Notes under the pieces: model-generated | What the model was told of the DNA's origin: nothing | The model's database searches: none | The model's input: the letters and a program-made list of their open reading frames with translations, nothing else | Assembly: GCF_014168535.1 (NCBI RefSeq) | Contig: NZ_CP060007.1 | Location: forward strand, 3,410,001-3,474,000 | DNA: 64,000 nucleotides | Source of the DNA: Lacibacter sediminis | Lineage (GTDB): Bacteria; Bacteroidota; Bacteroidia; Chitinophagales; Chitinophagaceae | Reading direction: 5' to 3' | Made by a program: the position numbers and the translations under genes | In this document: piece by piece, positions 16,970-27,052 of the stretch | Layout: every line of letters starts with the position of its first letter | How positions within the stretch are numbered: position 1 is the first letter of the stretch

Positions 16970-17692
16970 ATGGGACGGATTTTTGAAGTTAGAAAGAGTA
17001 CCATGTTTGCCCGTTGGGATCGCATGGCCAAACAGTTTACCCGTATTGGTAAAGAAATTGTGATTGCTGTTAAAGCTGGTGGCCCTGATCCCGGAACAAA
17101 TGCCGCTCTGCGTCGTTGCTTTCAAAATGCCCGTAGTGTGGGTATGCCAAAGGATCGTGTGGAAGCTGCCATTAAAAGAGCGCAAGGCAAGGAACTCATT
17201 AACTACGATGAAATTTTGTACGAAGGTTATGCACCGCATGGTGTTGCCATTCTCGTTGAAACAGCAACTGATAACCATGTGCGTACAGTGGCGAACGTAA
17301 AAAGTCATTTCAATAAAGGGGGCGGTACTTTGGGTAACAGCGGATCAGTAAGTTTCCAGTTTAAAAAGATGGGTGTGTTTAAATTAAAGCCAGAAGGTTT
17401 GAATGCAGAAGAAATGGAACTGGAGCTGATCGATTTTGGTTTGGAAGAATTGGGTGAAGGTACCGGTGAAAATGGTGAAGATGTATTAGTCGTTCGTTGT
17501 GCATTTGCTGATTTCGGTAACATGCAAAAAGCATTGGAAGATAAAGGCATTTCACCTTTGAGTGCAGAATTGGAATGGATACCCTCCACTACTGTTCCTG
17601 TAACAGACGAACAAGCCGAAGACATCAGTAAATTAATTGAACGCCTTGAGCAGGACGATGATGTGCAGAAGGTATTTCACAACATGGGATAA
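16970..17692 (+). CDS. YebC/PmpR-family regulator (TACO1-like)
   Basis: A 240-aa protein of normal YebC length. YebC proteins act as DNA-binding regulators, and recent work assigns a ribosome-associated role to the family. Family pieces are [28 protein letters not shown] at 15-42, [21 protein letters not shown] and [37 protein letters not shown]. The N-terminus [16 protein letters not shown] differs from the canonical MAGHSKW, as in other Bacteroidota. It is flanked by terminators on both sides, so it is a single transcription unit. Confidence 0.92.
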   Translation: MGRIFEVRKSTMFARWDRMAKQFTRIGKEIVIAVKAGGPDPGTNAALRRCFQNARSVGMPKDRVEAAIKRAQGKELINYDEILYEGYAPHGVAILVETATDNHVRTVANVKSHFNKGGGTLGNSGSVSFQFKKMGVFKLKPEGLNAEEMELELIDFGLEELGEGTGENGEDVLVVRCAFADFGNMQKALEDKGISPLSAELEWIPSTTVPVTDEQAEDISKLIERLEQDDDVQKVFHNMG

Positions 17693-17714
17693 GAAGTTAT
17701 TGGTGATAATACTC

Positions 17715-17748
17715 AAAAAACGGCTGAAATAATTTCAGCCGTTTTTTA
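17715..17748. terminator. Bidirectional terminator
   Basis: AAAAAACGGCTGAAAT mirrors ATTTCAGCCGTTTTTT. A and T runs on both sides serve the convergent genes ending at 17692 and 17765. Confidence 0.9.
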
Positions 17749-17764
17749 TTGCCCTATCTGCTCT

Positions 17765-19012
17765 TTAATCACAAGGTGTAATTGCCCGCATCATTGCTCT
17801 TGCCTTTTCTGAATATTGTTTACCAGGCTCATTGCGGTATTGTGTATTGATCTGCTGAAACTGCTGCTTGGTTTGCTGTTGCGTTGCAAGTGCATTCTGC
17901 AGACAATCGATCTTACGTTGTGTTGACTGGCTTGGATTTCTCGATTGACGTTGTTGCGCACGGCAAAGTTTCAGTTCTGTTTCATAGATCATTTGCTGAA
18001 TTGCATCATCATAATTCATTAAGTCGACCTGCGCCTGCTGGGTTCGTACATTTTGTGACAAATTTCCTTGCCTGGCCGATTGCATATTTTGCTCTTGTCT
18101 GTTCAATGATTCTTTCTGGTAGTTGAGCAGTATTGTTTTCTTAGATTGACATGCAGGCTCCTGTTCCTGCTTTGCTTCTTCTTTTGCAATTTTTTCACGT
18201 TGGCGACGGATCGATGCTGTCATTTGTGTATTCTGTTCTTCTTCAAACATCTTAAATGAAGATGGATCGAAACAAATATCCATATCCTGAATGTCTGTTA
18301 CTTCAGCACTATAATTTGGAGCTGTAACCTGCATGATAATAAACAATCCTTTGTCGGTGTATTGATAACCCACTGCATAACTTCCAAGAAATTTCTTTGG
18401 CGTCATCATGATTCTTTCCGGTTCTGTTTTACCGAAGAGCCACCATGTTTCCGGCCTGCCTTCAGCTTTGTAAGCCCATGCTTTTGCTTTGCCGCCAATA
18501 AACAGTTTACTCTCTGCTCTTCGTGTAAGGGCAATGGATTCTGCAGAACTGATAAACTGGTATTGATAATTTTCACTGTTGCCGGTGGTTACCCAATGCT
18601 CAAGGCGGTCTTTCTTTTTTGCATTGAAATAATTGTATGTGTTGCCTTTTAATCCAATCAATACCAAACCAAAATCAGGGCGATTGATATTAAGATCACA
18701 AGGTGGTGCTGCACCACGTTTAATGGGTGTGCTCGCCATCAATCCTTTTTCTGTGTTGATGAATAAACAACCTTCGGCAGCTCCGATGGATGTTTGCGTT
18801 TTCAGTTTAAAAATTTTATCGAAACAGATGCGTTCTCTCGGCACAATGGTTACGGCAGTTGCTCTTCCTTCTAAAACAGGTGCCTGCATAATCGAAAGTA
18901 AGAATGGACGATGCGGCGAACGGGACCATGATGTATCACGACGGGTGGTATCACGTTGTGATGATGCTGTAAATAAACTACACGAAAAGAAAATAGCCAG
19001 TATTAATTTCAT
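17765..19012 (-). CDS. Exported protein of unknown function with Gln-rich C-terminus
   Basis: A 415-aa protein I do not recognise. It has a signal peptide (residues 1 to about 18, ending TASSQ) and an N-terminal half with beta-type segments and scattered cysteines (RERICFDKIF, EGCLFINTEKG). The last 170 residues are rich in Gln, Arg and Glu and largely helical (QNTQMTASIRRQREKIAKEE, QQRQSRNPSQSTQRK), probably coiled coil. It starts 18 bp after the stop of the M19-like gene on the same strand, so the pair is likely co-transcribed. Confidence 0.6.
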   Translation of the reverse strand: MKLILAIFFSCSLFTASSQRDTTRRDTSWSRSPHRPFLLSIMQAPVLEGRATAVTIVPRERICFDKIFKLKTQTSIGAAEGCLFINTEKGLMASTPIKRGAAPPCDLNINRPDFGLVLIGLKGNTYNYFNAKKKDRLEHWVTTGNSENYQYQFISSAESIALTRRAESKLFIGGKAKAWAYKAEGRPETWWLFGKTEPERIMMTPKKFLGSYAVGYQYTDKGLFIIMQVTAPNYSAEVTDIQDMDICFDPSSFKMFEEEQNTQMTASIRRQREKIAKEEAKQEQEPACQSKKTILLNYQKESLNRQEQNMQSARQGNLSQNVRTQQAQVDLMNYDDAIQQMIYETELKLCRAQQRQSRNPSQSTQRKIDCLQNALATQQQTKQQFQQINTQYRNEPGKQYSEKARAMMRAITPCD

Positions 19013-19030
19013 ACGCTGTTTTTGATGCTG

Positions 19031-22000
19031 TTACCGAACAAGCACTTTATTGCGCTCGCATAATTGCCAAAGGTTCATAATGTAATCTGCCGCCGAGAAA
19101 AATACCTGTCGTTCATTTTTTGACATACCCTGATTCTTCAGATCCTGGAAATAATCCGGAAACAATCCGATATGTGCCACACCATCCGTATTGTAATCCC
19201 ATGTTTTATTTGCCGGACCGAAGCTGTATTTCGTCATTGCTGATTCACTGGTTGAAGGAAAATATTTTACTGCCGAACCGGGACGTGGCGATGGCATCAC
19301 CACAAATCCATTAATATCACTGCCCATAGTAACAGCCTTATTCCCCATCATTGATAATGCTTTCCTGTAGTTGGTTAAAAATGCTCTCGAATCGCTTTCA
19401 CCAATACCCAATCCAAACACACCCCCTATATTCCGCAACCGATCCATTTGTGCCCTGCTTCGGTTATTCTCATTTACTTTATGATCAGGATGTGCATTGT
19501 AACCTTCCCTTAAACCATTATGACCTGATATTAATGGATACCTGAATTCTTCCGCTATTGCAAACGCATCAGCCACAGATTTCTCACTCATGTGATCTAT
19601 ATCGATGATCATACCCAGCTTCATCATTTCCCGCACAGCAAATTTGCCCATTGGCGAAAGACCATATTTATTTACATGCCCGCCACTCACTGCATTATAA
19701 AAATCCCAACCGGGTTCGCTCAATAAACTTGTAATGATCTTGAACTGCGGAATACATTTTATTTTCCCTTCAATACAATTAATCAGATCAATCAAAAAAG
19801 GGAAATGCATTTCGCCAATAAAATCAAGTAAAGGTTTTGCTACAATTGTTAAACCTGCAGTTGTTCCCGGAGGCAGATTCTCATCGAGCAACTTCAGTTT
19901 ATAATTGATCCTGCTATCGCTTGCTGTTTCTACTTCCAACATAAATCCCGGTGGCAACATACTTCCATCAGGCGTAGGTCTTGTTCTGGCATATTTATTA
20001 CTGAATGCAAAAAGTGCACTGTAAACAGCCATACCGCCAAATGCATTATCAGTTAGGTGAATGGGAAAAATATAACGAACACCTTTCGTGTAAAGACGCT
20101 GTATCTCTGCTTTCACTTTTGTTTCGGTTGCTCCATTCCCTGCATAATTAAAGTTGCCTAAATTGTCAACTTCCACACCTAACAACACCGCCATTTTACC
20201 TGATTGTATAATACGGCGCATATCTGCGGTGGTTAATGCAAGCTCCATAAAATCATTATGCCTTTGTACAAAACTCTTTATCTCATCAATCTGTAAATTA
20301 TATGCAGCTACATCATCATAGGGAGGATCGCCGGCAACCATGTTACCCAATAATTCATTGTTAACAGCTAATGTAACCAATACACGTAAGCCACCTTCGT
20401 ATGCACGTTTGATCCAGTCAACATACATCTGCTGATGACTCATAGAAGAAAAATGCGGCCAGTGTACAAAATTTGGATAACCTGCATGCGGGTGATCGCC
20501 ATGCATATTGGTTTCAAAAGGTACACGGTGTACATACGAACCATCAAATGCTACATTGATGAGCATTGCACGGAGATAGTTGCCACATGTATTATCTAAA
20601 CCCCATCCGCCATGTGCTGCATTACAATTTCCCAAAGCCTGCTCCAGGGAAGATGCACGTACAGGTGTAGTGTTACAATCTTTGGCAAACGGATCGCCAT
20701 GATCTGTATGAATGGTTCCTGCTGTCATTAGCGAACCTATATCGGGGGCACCGTACATTAACTTACCTCCCATACTTAAATGGCTCATTAAATGCGTATG
20801 CGTATCAGCAGCACCAAATAAGGGTGTGTAATAATCAACATACACAAGTTGTTTTGTATTGTTTACAAAATCATCCACTTCAATACGGTGTATGCGCAAC
20901 GAATCTTCGCCGGTATAAGCTGTTGGTAGTTTATCAAGAAAACGAAAATCATCAACATTAATAAAACCCCATCCGGTATTTACTGTTGAATTATCTGTAA
21001 TGCTGATTACATAATAAGCTGACGTATCAACACGACTTATGTTCCACCACTCACGCCGGAACTGTTCACTATTATGGCCTGTTTTCGGATCCACCCCTAA
21101 CACAGGAACATACGTTGTGTCCATTGACGTTTGCACAGGCTGACGTTGCGTACCGGGCAGTTGTGTTTTTTGAAGAGTAATATCGCCGCTTATGCGTGGG
21201 CGGACCTGCATCCGAAGCAATTCAACCTTTAAATTCTGTTCATCATTGCCTCCTCCAACTAAAAAGCTCAGGTATCGTTGAAAATGATAGATCTTAAATG
21301 GCTCTGATGTAAGCGTGCCTTTGTAACGGCCGCTGTTTCTTTTTCTTAATTCCCAAGTACCACCGATCATTCCCTTTAATGATGTTACCCAATACCGTTT
21401 ATGATAGCCTCTTGCATAATCAAGATCTTTCCAGTAATCACCACCCAGCTTCACCACTTTCATTTCTTTCCAGGTAAGCTGATTGCTTCCTTCGTGTGAA
21501 TCATTGAAAGCTTCGCCTAATTTTTTCCAATGCGGGATAGCGGGCCCCATTTCAAAATCGGGGTTCTTTAAATACTCATATTGTTTTACCGATTGCGTTA
21601 CAGCAACCGTATTATTGAACACTGCCACCAGAGAGTCTGATCTGCTCCCACCTGCATCTGTAAAAACAACATCATAAATAATTTTATTATAACGCACTTT
21701 ACAGGGATACAATTTGCGAAACTGAAGAGTATCAGCAGGTCGCTTATACCGAAAGTTCATTGTATTACCACTAAAGCTGATCGTTTTATTTTGCTGCATC
21801 CGCTCAGCAGTAATAATATTAATATCGCTGATACATTCCTTTTGAACAAAAGGCATAGGTTTCTTATCTGTAAATACTGATGTTGGTTTATTTCGTTCAA
21901 AATATTTTCCGTCAACATCAAATGCGATTGTATAAGATGGATTGTTAAACAACGCCCCGTACATCATTTTAATCTGCGGAGTATCACTGGCTTTCTTCAC

Positions 22001-22144
22001 TTTAAAAATGATACGGTTCCCCTCCTGCTTTACATAACCCGATTGCTTCAATGCCTGCAACATGCGTTCTGCATCCCCTGCCGGCTGTTGTGCAAAATGA
22101 ATGAGAGGAATAACAACAAGAGTAAATAACAAATAAGCCCGCAT
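19031..22144 (-). CDS. Large exported M19 dipeptidase-like amidohydrolase
   Basis: A 1037-aa secreted protein; M19 membrane dipeptidases are usually about 350-450 aa. The N-terminal 430 residues after a signal peptide (ending HFAQQ) are beta-rich with a lectin-like look (WKKLGEAFNDSHEG, TSEPFKIYHFQRYLSFLVGGG). The metal-dependent hydrolase core starts at GAADTHTHLMSH. Later core motifs are AVLLGVEVDNLGNF, GMIIDIDHMSEKSV, PLISGHNGLREGY and VTMGSDINGF, matching the HxH, Glu, His and Asp order of the M19/amidohydrolase barrel. It is probably a zinc enzyme acting on peptides or amides outside the cell. Neighbours are an OmpA-family gene 12 bp upstream and an unknown exported protein downstream. 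Confidence 0.75.
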   Translation of the reverse strand: MRAYLLFTLVVIPLIHFAQQPAGDAERMLQALKQSGYVKQEGNRIIFKVKKASDTPQIKMMYGALFNNPSYTIAFDVDGKYFERNKPTSVFTDKKPMPFVQKECISDINIITAERMQQNKTISFSGNTMNFRYKRPADTLQFRKLYPCKVRYNKIIYDVVFTDAGGSRSDSLVAVFNNTVAVTQSVKQYEYLKNPDFEMGPAIPHWKKLGEAFNDSHEGSNQLTWKEMKVVKLGGDYWKDLDYARGYHKRYWVTSLKGMIGGTWELRKRNSGRYKGTLTSEPFKIYHFQRYLSFLVGGGNDEQNLKVELLRMQVRPRISGDITLQKTQLPGTQRQPVQTSMDTTYVPVLGVDPKTGHNSEQFRREWWNISRVDTSAYYVISITDNSTVNTGWGFINVDDFRFLDKLPTAYTGEDSLRIHRIEVDDFVNNTKQLVYVDYYTPLFGAADTHTHLMSHLSMGGKLMYGAPDIGSLMTAGTIHTDHGDPFAKDCNTTPVRASSLEQALGNCNAAHGGWGLDNTCGNYLRAMLINVAFDGSYVHRVPFETNMHGDHPHAGYPNFVHWPHFSSMSHQQMYVDWIKRAYEGGLRVLVTLAVNNELLGNMVAGDPPYDDVAAYNLQIDEIKSFVQRHNDFMELALTTADMRRIIQSGKMAVLLGVEVDNLGNFNYAGNGATETKVKAEIQRLYTKGVRYIFPIHLTDNAFGGMAVYSALFAFSNKYARTRPTPDGSMLPPGFMLEVETASDSRINYKLKLLDENLPPGTTAGLTIVAKPLLDFIGEMHFPFLIDLINCIEGKIKCIPQFKIITSLLSEPGWDFYNAVSGGHVNKYGLSPMGKFAVREMMKLGMIIDIDHMSEKSVADAFAIAEEFRYPLISGHNGLREGYNAHPDHKVNENNRSRAQMDRLRNIGGVFGLGIGESDSRAFLTNYRKALSMMGNKAVTMGSDINGFVVMPSPRPGSAVKYFPSTSESAMTKYSFGPANKTWDYNTDGVAHIGLFPDYFQDLKNQGMSKNERQVFFSAADYIMNLWQLCERNKVLVR

Positions 22145-22156
22145 GAATTATAGAGA

Positions 22157-23443
22157 TTACTGTTTAATAAATTCAACTCTCCTGTTCTTTGCTTTTCCTT
22201 CGGGAGTTGTATTAGCTGCCACAGGTACTGATGCCCCTTTCCCTTCGGTTGAAATGCGATTTTCATCAATACCAAAGTTGTTGATGAGATAACTGCTTAC
22301 AGCTTCTGCTCTACGTTTTGATAAGGAAAGATTATCAGCAGGCTTACCATCACCATCGGTATGACCAACGATCTTTATTTTAAGTGTTGGATTACTCTTC
22401 AACGCTTCGCCAATCTGGTTGATGATACTGAATGATTCTTTCTTGATGATGTCTTTATTGACATCAAACAGAATTTCATTGGTGGATGCCTTTCCTTTCT
22501 CCAACAGATCCTTAACTAACAAACTTCTTGCATCCACATCACCTGATGCAATACGCAGGTTGCTGACAAATAAACCAATTTCAGAGGCAGGTATTACAGT
22601 TCCGTTACAGATATAAAATGTATTACGCAGATCAGCTGTTAACGCTGTTGGCAGATCAATAATCTTAGTCTTATCAAGATACACACGCACCCTTGCTTTG
22701 TTGACAGCAATACTTACATGCAGAATTTTATTGGTGTAAGAAACAATAGGAAAATCATTCTTCGTACCCGTTGGATCTTTAAAGCCATACTCGATCAGTT
22801 TCTCATTTGCATCACTGTAATGCCAGATGGTAGTGTAAAACTTATCACGGTAAAACAAATCTTCTCGAAGAATATTCTTAACGGGTGTAAAGCCAAACTG
22901 AATGAAGGGAGTATTTCGATCGCCTTGTTTCATCAGGAAAAGATCAAACTCGATCGTACAATTTTCAGGTAATGGTTTGTTGAGTACCGGATGCACAACT
23001 GATCCGTGTGCAACTTCCAGCCATTTGCCATCCTTTCCATCAATGGTTGAAATACGACCGCTTCCATTGGTGTTCCATTGCGCAGGAAAATCACCCTCGG
23101 CATCTTTCTCAAACTTATCTTCAAACAACACTTTACCGCCAGGCACAAAATCAGAAAACGATCTGCTTCCTGCCGGACTTGTTGTGTCAGCTTTCGCTGA
23201 TGAGCTTTTTTTATCGGTTGTTTTCTTCTCATCCTTTTTTGTTGCGTTCTTCCCTGCTTTGTTAATTCCTTCTTCTGTCTTATCAAGTCCTTTGTCTATT
23301 GATTCATCTACTTTTCGGTTGATGCGATCATTCACTTTCCGTTTAACACGATCACCAATTGATTGGCCCGTTGAAGAAACTGCCGTAAATAAGAGAAAGA
23401 ATAGTAATGATAAAATAGGTAATGCAGTTGATCTGTTTTTCAT
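22157..23443 (-). CDS. OmpA-family protein with central jelly-roll-like domain
   Basis: A 428-aa envelope protein. A signal peptide (to about residue 26) is followed by a charged helical linker with DRVKRKVNDRINRKVDE repeats and Lys/Asp-rich sequence to about residue 90. The middle (about 100-290) resembles a concanavalin-like/LamG beta-sandwich (GGKVLFEDKFEKDAEGDFPAQW, NCTIEFDLFLM). The OmpA C-terminal peptidoglycan-binding domain is clear at 310-428 (LKIKIVGHTDGDGKPADNLSLSKRRAEAV, then GKGASVP and NRRVEFIKQ). It has no outer-membrane barrel, so it probably links peptidoglycan to another layer. Confidence 0.85.
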   Translation of the reverse strand: MKNRSTALPILSLLFFLLFTAVSSTGQSIGDRVKRKVNDRINRKVDESIDKGLDKTEEGINKAGKNATKKDEKKTTDKKSSSAKADTTSPAGSRSFSDFVPGGKVLFEDKFEKDAEGDFPAQWNTNGSGRISTIDGKDGKWLEVAHGSVVHPVLNKPLPENCTIEFDLFLMKQGDRNTPFIQFGFTPVKNILREDLFYRDKFYTTIWHYSDANEKLIEYGFKDPTGTKNDFPIVSYTNKILHVSIAVNKARVRVYLDKTKIIDLPTALTADLRNTFYICNGTVIPASEIGLFVSNLRIASGDVDARSLLVKDLLEKGKASTNEILFDVNKDIIKKESFSIINQIGEALKSNPTLKIKIVGHTDGDGKPADNLSLSKRRAEAVSSYLINNFGIDENRISTEGKGASVPVAANTTPEGKAKNRRVEFIKQ

Positions 23444-23515
23444 TATTTACAATTTGCTGTAAAGTTGAAAAATAACCGGGCGCCTGTCAATTACCTTTTT
23501 GTGTAAGGAGCTTTA

Positions 23516-24160
23516 CTAATCGATTTTTACGATCTTATGCTGCAAAGCTTTGGCTACTGCTTCGGTACCGCAGCTGACATGAAGTTTACTGTAGATATTA
23601 CGCAGATGCTTTTTTACCGTGTCAACCACGATATTACTTTTTGCAGCAATCATCTTATAAGAATTACCCTGCACCAGCATTTCGAGAATTTCTTTTTCCC
23701 GGTCACTTAAATTAAACGGGTCGCTGGCAGGAAGATTTTGTTTACGGAAGTGTTGAAATACTTTCTGTGCCACAAACGGACTCATGGGTGCACCACCCTG
23801 CATTACTTCCAGTAATGATTGTATAAGTTGAACGGGAGATGTGTTCTTTAACAAATAACCATCGGCTCCTGCACAAATGGAATCAAATATTCGGTTATCA
23901 TCATCAAACACAGTATGCATGACCACTTTTACATGCGGGAATTTGTTCTTGATCTGCCGAACTCCTTCAATGCCACTCATGCCGGGCATATCTATATCCA
24001 TCACCACAAGATCAGTTCCGCTACTTTCTACCTGCTCTACAGCATGTATGCAATCGGCAAATGCACCAACCACTTTAAAGTTCACTTCATCATCCAACAA
24101 CATTTCAAGTGATTGACGCAAACGTGCATTATCCTCAAATATCAACAGGCTATAAGGCAT
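23516..24160 (-). CDS. NarL/FixJ-type response regulator
   Basis: 214 aa from the ATG at 24160; the longer frame to 24265 overlaps the kinase gene's end and adds no family sequence. The receiver is LLIFEDNARLRQSLE with the Asp in DLVVMDIDMPG and Lys in LLKNTSP. The LuxR-type output domain is LSDREKEILEMLVQGNSYKMIAAKSNIVVDTVKKHLRNIYSKL. It follows the TPR histidine kinase by 49 bp and is paired with it. It is clearly paralogous to the regulator at 6663-7292 (same KGNSYKMIA core). Confidence 0.9.
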   Translation of the reverse strand: MPYSLLIFEDNARLRQSLEMLLDDEVNFKVVGAFADCIHAVEQVESSGTDLVVMDIDMPGMSGIEGVRQIKNKFPHVKVVMHTVFDDDNRIFDSICAGADGYLLKNTSPVQLIQSLLEVMQGGAPMSPFVAQKVFQHFRKQNLPASDPFNLSDREKEILEMLVQGNSYKMIAAKSNIVVDTVKKHLRNIYSKLHVSCGTEAVAKALQHKIVKID

Positions 24161-24209
24161 AGTGCAAATTATAAACGAACAGGCAAAACTGCAACTACTC
24201 ATTTGGGTA

Positions 24210-26426
24210 CTATCCCAGCGGCATATCCAGGTTAACAGTTGTTCCTTTACCTGGTTCCGATTCAACTGTAAGCGATGCTTTCAGCAGTGCAGCTCTTTGC
24301 TGCATGTTCCGCAAGCCGTTTCCTTCCTTTACTTCATTCATATCAAACCCACCACCATTATCTTTCACTAACAGCTTCATACTGTTTGGACTGATGAGTA
24401 CTTCCACTTTTGCATTAGTTGCCCTGGAATATTTGACCATGTTATTTACTGCTTCTTTAAAGATCAAGTAAAGATCCCTACGTTGGTCCATTCCCAGTTT
24501 TACTTCTGATGCATCCTCAGGAAAATTCATTTCATAGCTGATATTCTTACCATCCATCATGTCGGCTGCGTAACGCTTCATGCGTACAAAAAGATTATTC
24601 AGTTCATCGTAGCGTGGATTGATGTTCCATACAATATCACTCAGGCTTTCACTTACATGCTGGATATCATCCGCTGCCTTGCTTAAATATTCTTTTGCTT
24701 TATCAGGATCAGTTGCATTTCTTCTTGCGAGTTCAGTGAGTATATTGATGTTGCTCAGCGATGCGCCAATATCATCGTGCAGGTTTCTTGAAATTGAATT
24801 GCGCATTTCCTGCAGGTGTACCTGTTCCTCAAGTTTTTTCTTGATCTGGAAACGGTTGAACAATACAACAGCCAATATCAGAATCAATAAAGCTCCTGCA
24901 ATCAGCAGATTTCGCAGTTGTTTCTGTGCCTGAATCTGCTTATCCTGTAATTCTTTTTCCTGTTGTGCAAGTTTAAGTTGCTGCTGATCATTTCTTGTAA
25001 CGAGTAATTGCTTTTCCAGCTCTTTATCTTTCTCTTTTAACCGCAGATCCTGTAATTCCTGTTGCTGCATCAGTAAATTAATTTCGCTCTCCTTTTGCTT
25101 TGCCAATGAAAGATTGCCAGTGATCACAGCTTTCTGTTTTTCTATTTCCAACTGACGGATACGTTGCTCTGTTTTCAACCGTTCAATTTCAAGATCTTTT
25201 TTTTCTGTTTCATACTTTGTTTCAATGTCTGCTATTTTACTGCTCGTTTCCAATGAAACAAGACTATCACGGTACAGGATATGCTTTTTATAATCGTCCA
25301 AAGCTTTCGCATAATCTTTGTAATTATTGAAAAATGCTGAACGGAAATAATACCCATCCCGAATATTCATACGTGAATTGATTCTTGTTGCCAGGTTGAT
25401 GGCCTTATTATAGAACGATACAGCTCCTGCACTGTCGTTCACTTCTTTTGAACTGGAAAGAATCGCAGCAGAAATATACCTGCGTGACAGCATCACATTG
25501 TCGCCTGTTTGCTCTAGAATTGCAATAGCTTTCTTTTCATAACCGAGTGCTTCATTATTTTTTCGTTGCCGGTTCATTAATAACACCATGCTGGTATAAG
25601 CATGTGCCAGTTTGTTTTTTGAACCGCTCAGGCCTGCAAACTTCAATCCCAACTCACCATAATGTTGTGCCTGTTGAAATGAATCGGCAAACAGATATAT
25701 CTGTGAAAGATTATTGTAGGTTGTAGAAAGCTCATCGTAATTACCAATCCGTTCCCGGATCACTACTGCACGTTTTCCATACATTATTGCTTCCTGTTTT
25801 TTACCCAACTCGTAATACAAACCGGCGATATTATTCAATGTTTGTGCAATGCCATCATCATCGTCCAGCTTCTCATACAATGTGAGCGCTTTCGTTTGCC
25901 AGAGCATTTGATTTTCAAAGTCACCCATTTCCATAAATGCCTGCCCCATGCTATTGTATACGGATGCAGTATTAGATGACTGTTCAAGTTCATAAGCCGA
26001 TTTCAATGATTTTTCGAACAATGCAACTGCTTCCTCATGTTTTGAAAAATAACTTGCGTGTAAACCCATCTGGTGATAAACAGCGGCAAGTAACGGACCA
26101 TCATTTAATTGCAATGCGATTTTTAATGCCAACGAATCGTAGTGAATTGCCTCTTTATTCTCTGATTGTTTGAACAACAGTTCAGCTTTTTTTAAAACAG
26201 CATAACCTTCACCTCGTTCAAATTTTAATTTTCTGCTTTGCTCCACAGCGGTTGAATTTATTTTCAAAGCAGAATCAATCCGGCCAACAGCAGCCAGTTC
26301 ATCGGCACGTGCAATTAATGTATAAACGGAGAGCGTATCTTTTGTGTTATTTTTTTGGGCATACAAATTACCGACATACAAGTATAAAAAAGTAAGCAGG
26401 AAAAGGTGCACATTTCGAAGATGCAT
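24210..26426 (-). CDS. TPR-containing sensor histidine kinase (HisKA_3)
   Basis: A 738-aa sensor with a signal peptide (ending NLYAQ) and about eight tetratricopeptide repeats in the periplasmic part (residues 30-380; for example ASVYNSMGQAFMEMGDFENQ, AQTLNNIAGLYYELGKKQEA). A long charged coiled coil covers 385-495 and a membrane helix about 500-520. The HisKA_3 box SRNLHDDIGASLSNINIL has its phospho-His at about 550, and the HATPase motifs are NMVKYS, DNGGGF and GNGLRNMQQRA. It is the cognate kinase of the next regulator. Such TPR kinases are typical of Bacteroidota; the signal is unknown. Confidence 0.9.
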   Translation of the reverse strand: MHLRNVHLFLLTFLYLYVGNLYAQKNNTKDTLSVYTLIARADELAAVGRIDSALKINSTAVEQSRKLKFERGEGYAVLKKAELLFKQSENKEAIHYDSLALKIALQLNDGPLLAAVYHQMGLHASYFSKHEEAVALFEKSLKSAYELEQSSNTASVYNSMGQAFMEMGDFENQMLWQTKALTLYEKLDDDDGIAQTLNNIAGLYYELGKKQEAIMYGKRAVVIRERIGNYDELSTTYNNLSQIYLFADSFQQAQHYGELGLKFAGLSGSKNKLAHAYTSMVLLMNRQRKNNEALGYEKKAIAILEQTGDNVMLSRRYISAAILSSSKEVNDSAGAVSFYNKAINLATRINSRMNIRDGYYFRSAFFNNYKDYAKALDDYKKHILYRDSLVSLETSSKIADIETKYETEKKDLEIERLKTEQRIRQLEIEKQKAVITGNLSLAKQKESEINLLMQQQELQDLRLKEKDKELEKQLLVTRNDQQQLKLAQQEKELQDKQIQAQKQLRNLLIAGALLILILAVVLFNRFQIKKKLEEQVHLQEMRNSISRNLHDDIGASLSNINILTELARRNATDPDKAKEYLSKAADDIQHVSESLSDIVWNINPRYDELNNLFVRMKRYAADMMDGKNISYEMNFPEDASEVKLGMDQRRDLYLIFKEAVNNMVKYSRATNAKVEVLISPNSMKLLVKDNGGGFDMNEVKEGNGLRNMQQRAALLKASLTVESEPGKGTTVNLDMPLG

Positions 26427-26502
26427 AAATTGCCTTTTAAAAACTGTAAGTTAAAACATTGCCGTGGCAGTTCATAGTACCGCTTTGGGTACTTGATTTT
26501 CG

Positions 26503-26510
26503 TAAATTTG
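26503..26510 (+). promoter_or_regulatory. -7 element of the DCC gene, 4 bp from the start codon
   Basis: TAAATTTG ends 4 bp before the ATG at 26515, so transcription would start at or inside the first codons. Either the mRNA is leaderless or the ATG at 26527 is used. Confidence 0.5.
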
Positions 26511-26514
26511 TAAA

Positions 26515-26922
26515 ATGCAAGAGGCAATGAACAGGCTGGTTTTATTTGATGGCGTTTGCAACTTCTGTAATTTCTGGATACAGTTTGCATTAAAGCGAGA
26601 TAAGAAAGGAAAGTTGACCTTTGGTTCACTGCAAGGCGAAACGGCGCAACGGATATTACCACAGTATAACATCGACCCTTTGGTTATTACTTCTGTTATT
26701 TTTATTGAAGATGGTATTGCCTACCGTGAATCGACTGCAGCATTGAAAGTGTGCAGGCATTTAGATGGTGGTTGGAAATTGTTGTATGCACTCATTGTTA
26801 TTCCAGCATTTATCAGAGATGGTATTTATAAATGGATCGGTAAGAACCGTTACAAATGGTTTGGCAAACAGGAAAGCTGTATGTTACCAACACCAGATCA
26901 AAGACAACGATTTGTTGATTGA
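26515..26922 (+). CDS. DCC-family (DUF393) putative thiol oxidoreductase
   Basis: A 135-aa protein of the DUF393/DCC family, named for the N-terminal DxxCxxC motif, here FDGVCNFCNFW. The remainder fits the family: FGSLQGETAQRILP, STAALKVCRHLDGGWKLLYALIVIPAFIRDGIYKWIGKNRYKWFG and a final Cys (ESCMLP). The function is thought to be disulfide chemistry, but no reaction is established. An alternative start is Met5 at 26527, nearer the usual family N-terminus (NRLVLFDGVCN). It is a single gene with its own terminator. Confidence 0.85.
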   Translation: MQEAMNRLVLFDGVCNFCNFWIQFALKRDKKGKLTFGSLQGETAQRILPQYNIDPLVITSVIFIEDGIAYRESTAALKVCRHLDGGWKLLYALIVIPAFIRDGIYKWIGKNRYKWFGKQESCMLPTPDQRQRFVD

Positions 26923-26966
26923 AAAAAAGAGGCCGTATCAAAATAATGATACGGCCTCTTTTTTTG
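26922..26966. terminator. Strong bidirectional terminator
   Basis: AAAAAAAGAGGCCGTATCA mirrors TGATACGGCCTCTTTTTTT. It lies between the convergent DCC gene and the T9SS cargo gene. Confidence 0.92.
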
Positions 26967-27052
26967 CTGACTTTCATAGAAGCAACCCTCAATATGTTGG
27001 GTCACTGTTGAGTCTACTTTTAAACCAGTGATGATTTTACAACCATTAGCGT

